From positions 1 through 64,000 of the forward strand of contig JAFWOP010000005.1 of NCBI GenBank assembly GCA_017545365.1: a stretch of DNA of 64,000 nucleotides, written 5' to 3'. The translations under genes and the position numbers were made by a program. The notes under the pieces are model-generated. The model ran no database searches, was not told the DNA's origin, and saw nothing but the letters and a program-made list of their open reading frames with translations. Source of the DNA: Bacteroidales bacterium (lineage in GTDB: Bacteria > Bacteroidota > Bacteroidia > Bacteroidales > P3). Positions 15,175-24,191 of this stretch are shown one piece after another (the stretch's first letter is position 1; each line of letters opens with the position of its first letter).

Positions 15175-16314
15175 TTACCAGGAGAGGCCTTGTTTCACCA
15201 GCCACGTCTGGGCGTCCTTGTTGCCAAGGCGTGCGGCTTTCTTGTATGCCGACTGCTGTTTGCGTTCGCCCTTCTTTTGTTTGCCGTAGAGTTCGGCGAG
15301 GTACATGTAGGTCTCGGGGTCGGTGGTGCAGATGTTGGTGGAACGGATGAAGCTTTGGATGGCCTTGTCGTATTGTCCCCAGTCGATATATGCTTTGCCT
15401 ATATATTTGTATGCGGTGGCATCGTTGGGATTGATGTTGAGGGCGCGCTTGTGGAAGGCAATGGCCTGGTCGTAGTGGCCTTCGCCGCAGTAGAGGGTGC
15501 CGATGCGGTTGAGGGTGGGGGTGTGCAGACTGTCGTATTCGAGAATCTGCTTGTAGCATTCCAGTGCCTTGGGGTTGTCGCCACGCATGCGGTAGGCATA
15601 GGCCAGTGCGGTGAAGAGCCGTATGTTGCGCGGGTTGCGGCGGAGACCCTGTTTGAGCAGCTTGATGGCCATCTCCTGGCTGTTGCGCATGCAGTAGAGG
15701 GTACCGAGGTTGAAGTAGGCGTCGGCCAAGGTGCTGTCGAGTTGGATGGCTTTCTTGAAATGGCGCATGGCCTCGGTGTGGTTGCCTTTGCGGAACTGGA
15801 TGTAGCCCATCACATTCTCGCCTCGGGCATATTTGGGGTTGCTGCGCAGGGCGCGGTTGGCCCAGGCGATGGCGCTCATGTGCTGGTCGCGCTCCGTCTC
15901 AACGTATGCCATCATGGTCTTGGCCAAAGCTGACGCGGTGTCCATCTCGATGGCCCGTTGGGCGCAATGGCTGGCACTGTCTAAGTCGTGCAACTGGATG
16001 AGGCAGAAGGCCTGGTGGGCGAGGGCCTCGGAGGTGTTGCTCTGGTTGAGCAGCAGGATGGCGTCGGAGAAATACTCCTTCTGTTCCAAAAGGATGCCCA
16101 GCAACTTCTGGGTTTCGCCGCTGGGGTCTCCCTCGGCGGTCTCCAAGGCGCGACGGTAATAGCGTTCGGCCAACTCGGGCAGACCTATCTTCTCGGCATT
16201 CAAACCTTTTTCCCTTAGCTGGGCGGCGGAGAGCGCACTCTCATCCTCCTGAGCCAAGGCAGTGGCAGCACAAAAGGCCAGCAACAGACAATATGTAAGT
16301 ATCTTTTTCACCAT
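15175..16314 (-). CDS. Secreted tetratricopeptide-repeat protein
   Basis: This 379-residue protein has a signal peptide (MVKKILTYCLLLAFCAATALAQ in two blocks, cut after ALA) followed by about ten TPR helix pairs covering almost the whole chain. Examples are PELAERYYRRALETAEGDP, AIAWANRALRSNPKYARGEN and YDKAIQSFIRSTNICTTDPE. TPR arrays bind other proteins, and the periplasm is the likely location. I chose ATG at 16314 because it gives a proper signal peptide; a start at 16341 would add nine residues ahead of it. No neighbours are close enough to suggest a partner: it is flanked by the topA promoter and a gene-free stretch. Confidence 0.85.
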   Translation of the reverse strand: MVKKILTYCLLLAFCAATALAQEDESALSAAQLREKGLNAEKIGLPELAERYYRRALETAEGDPSGETQKLLGILLEQKEYFSDAILLLNQSNTSEALAHQAFCLIQLHDLDSASHCAQRAIEMDTASALAKTMMAYVETERDQHMSAIAWANRALRSNPKYARGENVMGYIQFRKGNHTEAMRHFKKAIQLDSTLADAYFNLGTLYCMRNSQEMAIKLLKQGLRRNPRNIRLFTALAYAYRMRGDNPKALECYKQILEYDSLHTPTLNRIGTLYCGEGHYDQAIAFHKRALNINPNDATAYKYIGKAYIDWGQYDKAIQSFIRSTNICTTDPETYMYLAELYGKQKKGERKQQSAYKKAARLGNKDAQTWLVKQGLSW

Positions 16315-16628
16315 AATTGCTACAATAACGCCCGATTGCAAAAAAAATTGCCCTTACCCCAAACTTCTGCCCCTAAATATAACCACTCACACTGCATCCA
16401 CACCGCTGGGTATACCCTATCTATCTTTTTGATTTACAGTTGTTTTGTCTTTTGTTTCTCTTTTATTTGTCTTTATTCTGTTTATCAGAAAAAGAAGACA
16501 CATAAAACGTAACGATTATCAGAAGGAAATAGGGTAGACAAGGCGTGGGCGGGTATAGACTGCTGTGGATGCGGTGAGCTACCGCTGTCGTGGGGTGTTT
16601 GGAATGGTTTTTGGCGGGTCTTTATAAC

Positions 16629-16654
16629 AAAAAACGCCCCGATTGCGGGGCGTT
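16629..16654 (-). terminator. Rho-independent terminator
   Basis: AACGCCCCG-CAAT-CGGGGCGTT is a perfect 9-bp stem with a 4-nt loop, followed on the minus strand by a run of T. It would also end read-through from the RND efflux operon upstream. Confidence 0.88.
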
Positions 16655-16724
16655 AGTGTTGTTATTAATCCTAAAAATCAAAGAGATGGCGTTATATGAC
16701 AAAAGATTTTTTATCTCTGATTTT
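16629..16724 (-). ncRNA. Candidate small RNA with its own promoter box and terminator
   Basis: A TACTTTTG -7 box at 16731-16738 (minus strand) would start a transcript near 16724. The first 12 nt (AAAAUCAGAGAU) can pair with AUCUCUUUGAUUUU (16674-16687), with a 2-nt bulge, enclosing a roughly 25-nt loop. A perfect 9-bp GC-rich hairpin (16633-16654, loop CAAU) and a U tract follow. No open frame of note is inside. I cannot match it to a known RNA family. It may instead be only the terminator of the efflux operon; the -33 box is not evident. The rest of 16315-16891 holds no gene. Confidence 0.4.
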
Positions 16725-16891
16725 CATTTGCAAAAGTACTAAGTTTTGCGGAGGTGGGAAGTAGCGATTGTCGGCGATTTTTAGGATTGGGATAGCTAAT
16801 AGTAGGGATTTTGAGGTGTTGAGGGGTGTAGGTTGAGGGTTGAAAGATGTCGGCCGCGCCAATCTGCTTTCTACCCTCAACCTTCAATTGC

Positions 16892-17185
16892 TCAGACCAT
16901 TTGCTCGATATTCCACACAAAGGCACGAACACCTACTTCCTCGTTGCGTTTGTCGAGTTTGCGGACGGCCAGGAGGACGGGCTCCACCTTCTCGTCGTCG
17001 ACCACGGTGAGGATGGCGTTGTTCATTTCGGGCCAGGTGTGAGTGCCACGGTGGGGGTCGCCGTTGATGTGGCCGCGTCCCTGCACATTCTCCCAGAAGG
17101 TGAAGCCACGTATGTTGAGGGTGTCGAGCAGGTATTCCACACGTTCGGTGTTGGCTTGATTGAAGACTATTAGTATGCTTTTCAT
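16892..17185 (-). CDS. PII-like protein linked to RND efflux operon
   Basis: This 97-residue alpha/beta protein resembles the PII/CutA-like ferredoxin-fold group. It begins MKSILIVFNQANTERVEYLL, has a central GFTFWENVQGRGHINGDPHR segment in the place of the PII T-loop, then NAILTVVDDEKVEPVLLAV and a C-terminal strand VRAFVWNIEQMV. Similar small proteins are found beside RND or metal transport genes in Bacteroidota and may sense a ligand or modulate the pump; this is inference. Its start overlaps the RND gene stop by 4 bp (17182-17185), so it is the last gene of the operon. Confidence 0.75.
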   Translation of the reverse strand: MKSILIVFNQANTERVEYLLDTLNIRGFTFWENVQGRGHINGDPHRGTHTWPEMNNAILTVVDDEKVEPVLLAVRKLDKRNEEVGVRAFVWNIEQMV

Positions 17186-20100
17186 TGTGCTGTGGAGGTG
17201 TTATTAGAGTCTTCCTCTAAGTTGATGTTCATGAATACGAATTTCTTGCGGATTTTTTCCTGGCGTTCCATATCGCCACGGCGGTTTAGGGCACCGTAGA
17301 GTACGGGCACGACGAGGAGGGTGACGAAGGTGGAGACGGTGAGGCCGCCGATGACCACGAGACCCATGGTGGTCCACATCTCGGAGCCTTCGCTTCGTGA
17401 GGTGGCCATAGGTATCATGCCGAGGATGGTGGTGAAGGCGGTCATGAGCACAGGACGCAGACGGCTCTGTCCGCTGAGGGCGATGGCCTCGTAGAGGGGG
17501 ATGCCGCGCTCGCGCATGAGGTTGATGTAGTCAACCAGCACAATGCCGTTCTTGACCACGATGCCGATAAGCAGCACCAGTCCCAGCATGCCAATCATGT
17601 CGAGGTTTTGTCCGGTGACGAGCATCATGAGGATGACGCCGGTGAGTGCGAATGGGATGGAGGAGATGATGATGGCGGGTTTGCCGAAGCTCTCGAACTG
17701 CGACGCCATGACGATGTAGACGAGCATGATGATGAGTGCGGCAAGGAGGCCCATGTCGCGTGAGGAGTCCTGCTGGTCTTTGTAGTTACCGGCGAGGTCG
17801 ACATGTATGTCGGCGGGGATGCCCAAAGCGTCGATTTCTTTCTGGGTGTTCTGAGCCAGTTCCTGCAGCGAGGTCTTGTAGGGCATGACGGTGAGGGTGA
17901 GGTAGCGTTGGCGGTTCTTGCGCTCGATGGTGGGCGGGCACCAGTATTCCTCGATGGTGGCCAGTTCTTCCAGTTTGATGATGCGGCCCGTGGGCGTGGG
18001 GATGGAGAGCTGCTCGATGTCGGAGATGGAGGAGCGGTATTCTTCCTTGAGGCGGACGACGATGTTGTATTCTTCGCCGTCTTCTTTGAGGAATCCGGCG
18101 TTCATGCCGTTGACGCGGTTGCGGACGTAGAGAGCCACAGTGGAGCCGTTGAGGCCATGGAATGCCAGTTTCTCTTTGTCGAAGGTGATTTTCAGTTCGG
18201 CACGGTCTTCGTCGCGGCTGATTTTGGTGTCGCGAGCACCAGGTACATTGTCCATGATGCGTTGGCGCAGCTCGTTGGCATAGGCCGTGGTCTGGTTGAA
18301 GTCGTAACCGTAGATTTCAACGGAGAGGGAGTTGTTGCTGCCGCCGCCCATGCCGCCGCCTTGGTTGACCTGATAGGTGACCAGTTCGGGGTATTCGGCG
18401 AAGCATTGGCGCAACTGTTCCTGCATCTCGAAGATGGTCTTCTTTCGCTCGTACTTCTTGGTGCAGCGCACGGTCATGCTGATTTTGTTGTTGGTAGTGC
18501 TGTTGAAGAGGGCCGACATGCCGGCATCGTCGTTAGAGCCGGCGGAGGTGGAGACCACGATGACGTCGTCGCCGAGGATGCGATAGATGTCGTCTTCCAT
18601 GCGGCGGGCGGTCTTGAGGGTTTCTTCGATGCGGGTGCCGCGTTGCAGCTCGGCGGTGATGCTCATGCGCCCGTTGTCCTGTTCCTTCATGAAGTCCATG
18701 CCGATGGCGCCGGTGATGATGGGGATGAGCGACACGATGAAGAGGGCGGCGAAGAAGAGGAGGGTGGCCAGTTTGTGGCGCAGGCACCAGCGGAGGAGGT
18801 TGGCGTAGGCGGCATCGACGGCGGCGAAGGCGCGGCCGAAGGTCTTTTCGTAGGTGAAGCGTTTGTTGGCGGCCTTTTGCTCAGCCTCTTCCTTGGCTTG
18901 GCGTGTGAGATAGAAGGGCTTTTCCTTCAGCATCTTGGACGAAAGCATGGGGATGAGGGTGATGGCGGCAGTGGTGGAGACGCACACCACGATGGTGACA
19001 ATCCAGCCCAACTCTTTGAAGAAGATGCCCATCATGCCGGGCAGCATGGTGAGGGGGACGAACACGGCCACCAGCACCAGGGTGGTGGCGATGACGGAGG
19101 TCCACACCTCGTTGGTGGCGCAGATGGCGGCCTCACGCGGATTCTCGCCGCGCTCGATGTGTTTGGTGATATTCTCCAAGACCACAATGGCGTCGTCCAC
19201 CACCATGCCGATGGCTACGGTGAGGGAGGCCAGGGAGATGATGTTGAGCGAGCTGTCGGCCAGAAGCAGGTAGATGAAGGAGGTGACCAGGGAGATGGGG
19301 ATGGTGAGTGCGATGATGATGGTGCTGCGCCAGTTGCCCAGGAACACCAGCACCACGAGCACCACGAAGAGGAGTGCGTAGAAGATGCTTTCGGACAGGC
19401 CGTTGATGGCGTTGACGATTTCTTCGGAAGCGTCACGGATAAGCGTGGTCTGGATGTCGGGTGGCAGGGTCTTCTGTATCTTCTCCATTTCCGCCTTCAC
19501 CTGGCGGGCGATGGCGACGGTGTTGGCGCCGGTTTGCTTGGAGATGATGAGGCGGGCACCGTCCTGACGGTTGATTTTCTCGTCGAGGGAGAGGTCTTTG
19601 ATGGTGTCGCGCACGGTGGCGAGGTCACGCACGAAGACCTGCTTGCCGGTGGGGGTGAGTGCTACGGCGATGTTGCTGATTTCGGAGCTTTCGACATATT
19701 CGCCCTTGACACGCATCTGGTATTGTTCCTTACCCATTTTGACTGTGCCGGAGGCGAGGTCGAGATTGTTGGCACTGATGGCGTTGCCCACCTGCTCAAG
19801 GCTGATGCCGTAGGCATCGAGCTGCTTGGGGTCGAGGTCGATGTAGATGTAACGCTCGGGGGCACCGCTGACGGTGATGTTGCCGATGCCATCGACGCGG
19901 TTGAGCACGTTGACCACATTGTCCTCCAGGATTCGGTCGAGGCCCGAATAGCTCTCTTTGGCGGTGAAGCCATAGACGAGGATGGGCATGGCGCTGGAGT
20001 TGAGCTTCAGAATCATGGGGCGCGATACGCCGTCGGGCAGGTTGTCGTAGAGGAGGTCGACATAAGAACGGATGTCGTTCAGTGCTTCGTCGATGTCCGA

Positions 20101-20394
20101 ACCCCACTCGAATTCGAGGGTGACGACAGAGATGTTGTCCTTGGAAGTGGAAGTGAGGTTTTTAAGACCGTCGACTGAGTTGAGCGAGTTCTCGATGATT
20201 TTGGTGATATTGGTCTCGATTTCGCTGGCGTTGGCACCGGCGTAGGTGGTCATCACGGTGACGTATGGGGGGTCCATTTCGGGCATCTGGTCGATGGGCA
20301 GCCGCGAAAGGGAGAAGAGCCCCAGCACTATCACGGCCACAAATATCAGGCCTGTAGTGATGGGCTTGCTGATTGCTGTTTTGTAAATTGCCAT
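17182..20394 (-). CDS. RND efflux pump inner-membrane transporter (HAE1/AcrB type)
   Basis: This 1070-residue proton-driven pump exports hydrophobic compounds across both membranes with a periplasmic adaptor and an outer-membrane channel. It has the twofold RND layout: a transmembrane helix near residues 12-30, a large periplasmic loop (PPYVTVMTTYAGANASEIET), TM2-6 with the proton-relay pair in VVDDAIVVLENI, a second periplasmic loop after GMDFMKEQDNGRMSITAELQ, and TM8-12 (LLIGIVVKNGIVLVDYINLM, QSRLRPVLMTAFTTILGMIP). Length is typical. It lies downstream of the adaptor gene and is coupled to the PII-like gene. Substrate is unknown. Confidence 0.96.
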   Translation of the reverse strand: MAIYKTAISKPITTGLIFVAVIVLGLFSLSRLPIDQMPEMDPPYVTVMTTYAGANASEIETNITKIIENSLNSVDGLKNLTSTSKDNISVVTLEFEWGSDIDEALNDIRSYVDLLYDNLPDGVSRPMILKLNSSAMPILVYGFTAKESYSGLDRILEDNVVNVLNRVDGIGNITVSGAPERYIYIDLDPKQLDAYGISLEQVGNAISANNLDLASGTVKMGKEQYQMRVKGEYVESSEISNIAVALTPTGKQVFVRDLATVRDTIKDLSLDEKINRQDGARLIISKQTGANTVAIARQVKAEMEKIQKTLPPDIQTTLIRDASEEIVNAINGLSESIFYALLFVVLVVLVFLGNWRSTIIIALTIPISLVTSFIYLLLADSSLNIISLASLTVAIGMVVDDAIVVLENITKHIERGENPREAAICATNEVWTSVIATTLVLVAVFVPLTMLPGMMGIFFKELGWIVTIVVCVSTTAAITLIPMLSSKMLKEKPFYLTRQAKEEAEQKAANKRFTYEKTFGRAFAAVDAAYANLLRWCLRHKLATLLFFAALFIVSLIPIITGAIGMDFMKEQDNGRMSITAELQRGTRIEETLKTARRMEDDIYRILGDDVIVVSTSAGSNDDAGMSALFNSTTNNKISMTVRCTKKYERKKTIFEMQEQLRQCFAEYPELVTYQVNQGGGMGGGSNNSLSVEIYGYDFNQTTAYANELRQRIMDNVPGARDTKISRDEDRAELKITFDKEKLAFHGLNGSTVALYVRNRVNGMNAGFLKEDGEEYNIVVRLKEEYRSSISDIEQLSIPTPTGRIIKLEELATIEEYWCPPTIERKNRQRYLTLTVMPYKTSLQELAQNTQKEIDALGIPADIHVDLAGNYKDQQDSSRDMGLLAALIIMLVYIVMASQFESFGKPAIIISSIPFALTGVILMMLVTGQNLDMIGMLGLVLLIGIVVKNGIVLVDYINLMRERGIPLYEAIALSGQSRLRPVLMTAFTTILGMIPMATSRSEGSEMWTTMGLVVIGGLTVSTFVTLLVVPVLYGALNRRGDMERQEKIRKKFVFMNINLEEDSNNTSTAQ

Positions 20395-20400
20395 TGTAAT

Positions 20401-20487
20401 CTAGGGGTTTTTTCTAGGGGGTTCTAGTATTTCTAGTATTGCTAGTATTGCTAGTATTTCTAGTACTTTTTAGTATTGCTAGTTGGG
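20401..20487. repeat. CTAG-rich short-period repeat spacer
   Basis: The spacer between the adaptor and pump genes is made of near-tandem units of about 9 bp related to CTAGTATTG/CTAGTATTT (at least five in a row). Similar CTAG-phased spacers occur at 40441-40491, 55278-55309 and 56467-56505. Confidence 0.75.
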
Positions 20488-21522
20488 TTAGTTCTCTACT
20501 ATTTCTAGCTTTGCACCATCGATGAGGCGGGCTTGGCCGGTGACTACCAGCTGGTCGCCTTCCTTAAGGTCGCCGGGGATGACGGGGATGATTTCAATGC
20601 GGTCGTCGAAACGCTGGCCCAGGGTGACGGCAACACGGTGGGCGGTGCCGTTCTGGTTGGTGAAGACGTAGCGGTCGTTGCTGCCGGTGAGCTTCAGCAC
20701 GCTCTGGTAGGGCACCACGATGGCGTCGATCTGACCCAAAGAAAGAGAAGTCCGCACATACATGCCGGGGCGGATTTTCTCACCCGCATTGGGAATGTTC
20801 AGCTTGGCCTGGAAGGTGTGGCTGGAGGGGTCAATGGTGGGGTATACAATCTCGATGGTGGCGGGGAAGGTCTTGTCGGGATAAATGTCGCTGTAGACAT
20901 CTACCTTCATGCCTTGCTTCACCAAGGGGAAATAGGTCTCGGGGATGTTGATGATGGCTTTCAGACGGCTGATTTGGGTCAGCGTGAGGATGGGTGCGCC
21001 AGTGTACATCTCGCCGTCCTCGTAGTTCTTGGCACTGATGACGCCCGCAAACTGGGCTTTGACGAAGGTGTTCTCGTTCTGGAAACGCTCTGTCTCCACC
21101 AGCTGGTCGTAGCCGGCCTTGGTTTGGTCATACACCTGTTCGCTCACGCTGCCCGAGGCTTTGAGGGCTGTGATGCGGTCCAGCTCGGTCTTGGTGCTGT
21201 TGAGGTTGATGCGGGTGGTGTTGAGCTGGGTTTGGTCCATGCGTACCAACATGCTCCCCTTTTGTACGCGGCTGCCGACTTCGACGTAGATGTGCTCGAT
21301 GTGGCCGGTGATGCTGGGTGAGATGTTCATGGTTTCATAGCCTTCCAGGGTGGTGGACAGTTCGAGCTGCTTGGCTATGCGTTCGTTTTGCAGGGTTTGT
21401 ACTTTTACTTTTTCTGCTTCTTTCTTAGTGGTAGTGGCTTGGCGTTCCTCTTTCTTGCCGCCACATGAGGCGAGGAGGATAACAGCCGTGAGCAGGAGTG
21501 TGTTTCTTACAATGCGGTTCAT
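20488..21522 (-). CDS. RND efflux periplasmic adaptor (membrane fusion protein)
   Basis: This 344-residue lipoprotein bridges the pump and the outer-membrane channel. The signal sequence ends in a lipobox (VILLASCGGK, Cys near residue 20). The fold follows the HlyD/AcrA pattern: a beta-barrel/lipoyl half (INISPSITGHIEHIYVEVGS, RVQKGSMLVRMDQTQ), an alpha hairpin (NSTKTELDRITALKASGSVS), the second lipoyl half (TFVKAQFAGVISAKNYEDGE) and barrel strands (FQAKLNIPNAGEKIRPGMYV). It is the third gene of the tetR-tolC-adaptor-pump operon. Confidence 0.95.
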   Translation of the reverse strand: MNRIVRNTLLLTAVILLASCGGKKEERQATTTKKEAEKVKVQTLQNERIAKQLELSTTLEGYETMNISPSITGHIEHIYVEVGSRVQKGSMLVRMDQTQLNTTRINLNSTKTELDRITALKASGSVSEQVYDQTKAGYDQLVETERFQNENTFVKAQFAGVISAKNYEDGEMYTGAPILTLTQISRLKAIINIPETYFPLVKQGMKVDVYSDIYPDKTFPATIEIVYPTIDPSSHTFQAKLNIPNAGEKIRPGMYVRTSLSLGQIDAIVVPYQSVLKLTGSNDRYVFTNQNGTAHRVAVTLGQRFDDRIEIIPVIPGDLKEGDQLVVTGQARLIDGAKLEIVEN

Positions 21523-21558
21523 TATTGCTGATTTTTCTATTTTTATGCGTGTTTGTGT

Positions 21559-22977
21559 TTATTCTACGGCTCTGCCTAAGAGGTTTTCAAGAGCCACTTG
21601 AGCCTGCACTACGCTCATCACGGCCTGGATGTAGTTGCTCTGGGCGGTGATGATGTCGGTGCTGGCGTTGGTCACTTCCAGGTTGCTGGCATGGCCGTAG
21701 GTGTATTTTTCCGATACGTTTTTGAAGACGCGGCGGGTGACGTCGAGGTTCTCATGTTGGATTTGATAGTTCTCGATGGCGGATACCAGGTCGTAGCACA
21801 GCTGGTTGTATTGCACCTTGAGTCCGTCTTCGGCCTGTTGTTTGCTGTTGAGGGTCTCTTGGAGGTCGATTTTTGCGCTTTTCACCTTGGCTAAGCGAGT
21901 GCCGCTCTGGAACAGGGGCAGGCTGACGTTGGCACCTATCATGTTGGGCGGGGTCATGTTGAAGCCCGCATCCTTGCCGAAGTAGGTCTTGTCGCTGTAT
22001 TGGTAGTAGGCCGAGAGGGTGGGGGTGAAGTCCATCCAGGCCATGGAGACCTGCTTGCGCGAGAGGTTCTCGGTTTGCTGTAGCAACTGGTAGTCGTAGT
22101 TGTCGTCCAGATGGAAGTTGCCCATGGTCAGTTTGGCGGCATAGTCGATGTCTAGCACCTGCTCCAACGGTGTGGTGAGTTCCAGGCGGCTGTTCACATC
22201 GGCACCCAGGAGCAGCACCATGGAGTTGTAGAGCAGCTTGAGCGAGCGTTGTGTGGAGTTGATGTTGCTGCGCATAGAGGCCACTTGCACTTTCAGCTTG
22301 TCGGCATTTATCTGTTCCGAAGCTCCGGCACGCACGCTGGCTTCGGTGGAGGCGAGGAGTTGCAGCATGTTCTGTAGGCTGGTGTCCAGCAGGCGCACGG
22401 TCTGCTCCATAATCAGGATGGAGGTGTAGGTGGTTTTGACGTTGGTGCGGGTGGTGTGTTCCGACTGGTTGCGGGAGATATTGGCCATGTCGATGGCTAT
22501 GTTGTTCAGCATCGTCCCCACGATTTGTGCGCCGGTGAGGGCTATGGAGGCGGTGATGCTGAAGGTTCCGCTGGGGTTCATGGGGATGCTGGTGGCTGCG
22601 CTTGCGTCCGACGAGCTGCTCTCGGGAAAGGAGATGGGCATCGTCATGCCGCCTATCGTGATAGAGTCGGGCAGCATGGAACCCATAGAGCTTCTGCCGC
22701 CGAAGTTCATCTCATAGCCGCACATGTTTTGATAGTCGAATCCTGCCTTCACCTGGGGCAGCATGCTGGAAAGGGTCTGCCAGCGGGTGGCTTCGGCTTT
22801 CTGAATGTCCAAGGCGGCATTCTGCAAGGCGTAGTTGTGTGCTACGGCATAGTCCTGTGCTTCTTGAAGCGACAGCCGTAGTTTGGGGGCATCGGTCTCG
22901 TTTCCGCCTTTTTGTGCCACAGCCGTGAGGGCTGTCAGGGCCAGGATGAGTGATAGTGTCAGTTTTTTTAGTATCAT
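21559..22977 (-). CDS. TolC-family outer-membrane channel
   Basis: This 472-residue outer-membrane factor for the efflux system has a signal peptide (LTLSLILALTALTAVAQ). Two similar halves of long helices follow, each with an outer-membrane efflux (OEP) pattern: LSLQEAQDYAVAHNYALQNA at about residues 34-53, QVASMRSNINSTQRSLKLLY in the middle, NVSLPLFQSGTRLAKVKSAK near 345, and a C-terminal VTNASTDIITAQSNYIQAVM. The segment GSMLPDSITIGGMTMPISFP is a longer extracellular loop than in E. coli TolC. It is second in the operon, after the regulator gene. Confidence 0.93.
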   Translation of the reverse strand: MILKKLTLSLILALTALTAVAQKGGNETDAPKLRLSLQEAQDYAVAHNYALQNAALDIQKAEATRWQTLSSMLPQVKAGFDYQNMCGYEMNFGGRSSMGSMLPDSITIGGMTMPISFPESSSSDASAATSIPMNPSGTFSITASIALTGAQIVGTMLNNIAIDMANISRNQSEHTTRTNVKTTYTSILIMEQTVRLLDTSLQNMLQLLASTEASVRAGASEQINADKLKVQVASMRSNINSTQRSLKLLYNSMVLLLGADVNSRLELTTPLEQVLDIDYAAKLTMGNFHLDDNYDYQLLQQTENLSRKQVSMAWMDFTPTLSAYYQYSDKTYFGKDAGFNMTPPNMIGANVSLPLFQSGTRLAKVKSAKIDLQETLNSKQQAEDGLKVQYNQLCYDLVSAIENYQIQHENLDVTRRVFKNVSEKYTYGHASNLEVTNASTDIITAQSNYIQAVMSVVQAQVALENLLGRAVE

Positions 22978-22990
22978 TTGTTCTGTACTT

Positions 22991-23635
22991 TTATATTTTT
23001 TCTTGATTCATTAAGGATTCCATGATGCTTTTGAACTCCTTTTCCCGCTCCTCGTAGCGCGAGATGGTCTCGATGGACATCATTCCTCGGAGGAAGGTGA
23101 AGCAGATTTCGCTGATGTGGTTGCCATACTCGCTGCTGTTCATGGTGTCGATGTTATGGTTGTGCTGCACATAGTTGGTGATAAAATCCACTATCATGTC
23201 GATGTTCATGTTGGGACGGAGGTAGTGGTTGTCCTGCGCGTATTGCAACGCCTGGTTCAGTGTCTGGCGGAAAGAGGAGGTGTTGAGTTCGCGGAACTGC
23301 TCGTTTATCTCGGGGTAATAGCGTATGATTTCCTCTCGGAGATGCTTGTATTTGAAGTTGGACATGGCGTTCACCCGAACCATATACACCGCCATCAGCA
23401 GCGGCTCGTCCACGGTGCAGTAGGAGCGTTTGTGGAGGTTCGTAATCTCGTCGCGCACCAACATCATACACTCGAACAACAGCTCTTCTTTGTTGGCAAA
23501 CGATTCGTAAAGGGTGCGCTTGGAGATGTGCATTGCCGAGGCAATGTCGTCCATTGTCACACCCCGCACTCCTCGACTATTGAACATCTGTAGTGCCGTT
23601 TCTACTATTTTCTTTTTATTCTCTTCTGTTGCCAT
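22991..23635 (-). CDS. TetR-family transcriptional regulator of the efflux operon
   Basis: This 214-residue protein has an N-terminal TetR helix-turn-helix: KKIVETALQMFNSRGVRGVT, MDDIASAMHISKRTLYESFA, NKEELLFECM. The C-terminal ligand-binding helices are divergent, as usual. It is the first gene of a five-gene operon with tolC, adaptor, pump and PII-like genes (13-bp gap to tolC), so it most likely represses its own operon until an inducer binds. ATG at 23635 fits family length; a start at 23686 would add 17 residues without similarity. Confidence 0.92.
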   Translation of the reverse strand: MATEENKKKIVETALQMFNSRGVRGVTMDDIASAMHISKRTLYESFANKEELLFECMMLVRDEITNLHKRSYCTVDEPLLMAVYMVRVNAMSNFKYKHLREEIIRYYPEINEQFRELNTSSFRQTLNQALQYAQDNHYLRPNMNIDMIVDFITNYVQHNHNIDTMNSSEYGNHISEICFTFLRGMMSIETISRYEEREKEFKSIMESLMNQEKI

Positions 23636-23697
23636 GCTGTTGTGATACTTTGCATTATGAGGCATCTTGTGTGATGCAGGCCTCATTTTTCGCGTTG

Positions 23698-23730
23698 CAA
23701 AGATACATAGAAAACTTGGAAAACTGAAAG
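23698..23730 (-). promoter_or_regulatory. Putative promoter of the tetR-efflux operon
   Basis: The minus strand shows TATCTTTGCA about 65 bp upstream of the tetR start, with a TTTC at roughly -33 distance. A TetR operator would be expected nearby, but I see no convincing palindrome. Confidence 0.6.
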
Positions 23731-23827
23731 CGTTTCCCGAGTTTTGTTGTTAAAAAAGTATAACGATGATTCTAGAGGGTGGGGTCAGCATCCAGCTTGC
23801 TAGTAGAAAGGGGTACTGGGCAGAGGT

Positions 23828-24115
23828 TTATTTCTTCTTACGTTCGGGGATGGGCTGGATGCTGGTTTTTGCGACCTTGATGCGGGTGCCGGGAGCGATT
23901 TCAAGCACTGCCTGGGTGGCATCGGTGCTTACGATGGTGGCGTGCAGTCCGCCTGCGGTCATGATTCGGTCGCCAGTTTTCAGGCTGTCGCGATAGGCGG
24001 CTTCCTTCTTGGCCTGCTGGCTTTGGGGACGAATCATAAAGAAGTAGAATACGACCATCATAGCCGTAAACATGATGGCGGTTTTCCATCCGATAGAAAT
24101 GTCGAGTAGTGTCAT
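23828..24115 (-). CDS. yajC: Preprotein translocase subunit YajC
   Basis: This 95-residue SecDF-associated membrane protein has one N-terminal membrane helix (TAIMFTAMMVVFYFFMIRPQ) followed by the family block SQQAKKEAAYRDSLKTGDRI, then TAGGLHATIVSTD and a Lys-rich end. The conserved FFMIRPQ..Q motif and GD.I.T.GG motif are diagnostic. It is divergent from the chromate-transporter genes; the 76-bp gap to them holds a weak TATATTTC box for the plus strand. Confidence 0.93.
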   Translation of the reverse strand: MTLLDISIGWKTAIMFTAMMVVFYFFMIRPQSQQAKKEAAYRDSLKTGDRIMTAGGLHATIVSTDATQAVLEIAPGTRIKVAKTSIQPIPERKKK

Positions 24116-24191
24116 ATTGGGCGATTTGTGTGTTTGTTAAACAATTTTTTCTTGTTGTTGTCGTTATATTTCAATCGTAATAACGCAGCTG

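Noticed and set aside
17803..20178. 791-codon open frame on the plus strand opposite the RND pump gene
   Set aside because: It mirrors the pump gene frame, is rich in Gly, Asp, Val and His from reversed GC-rich codons, and has no domain or promoter. The pump gene is certain.
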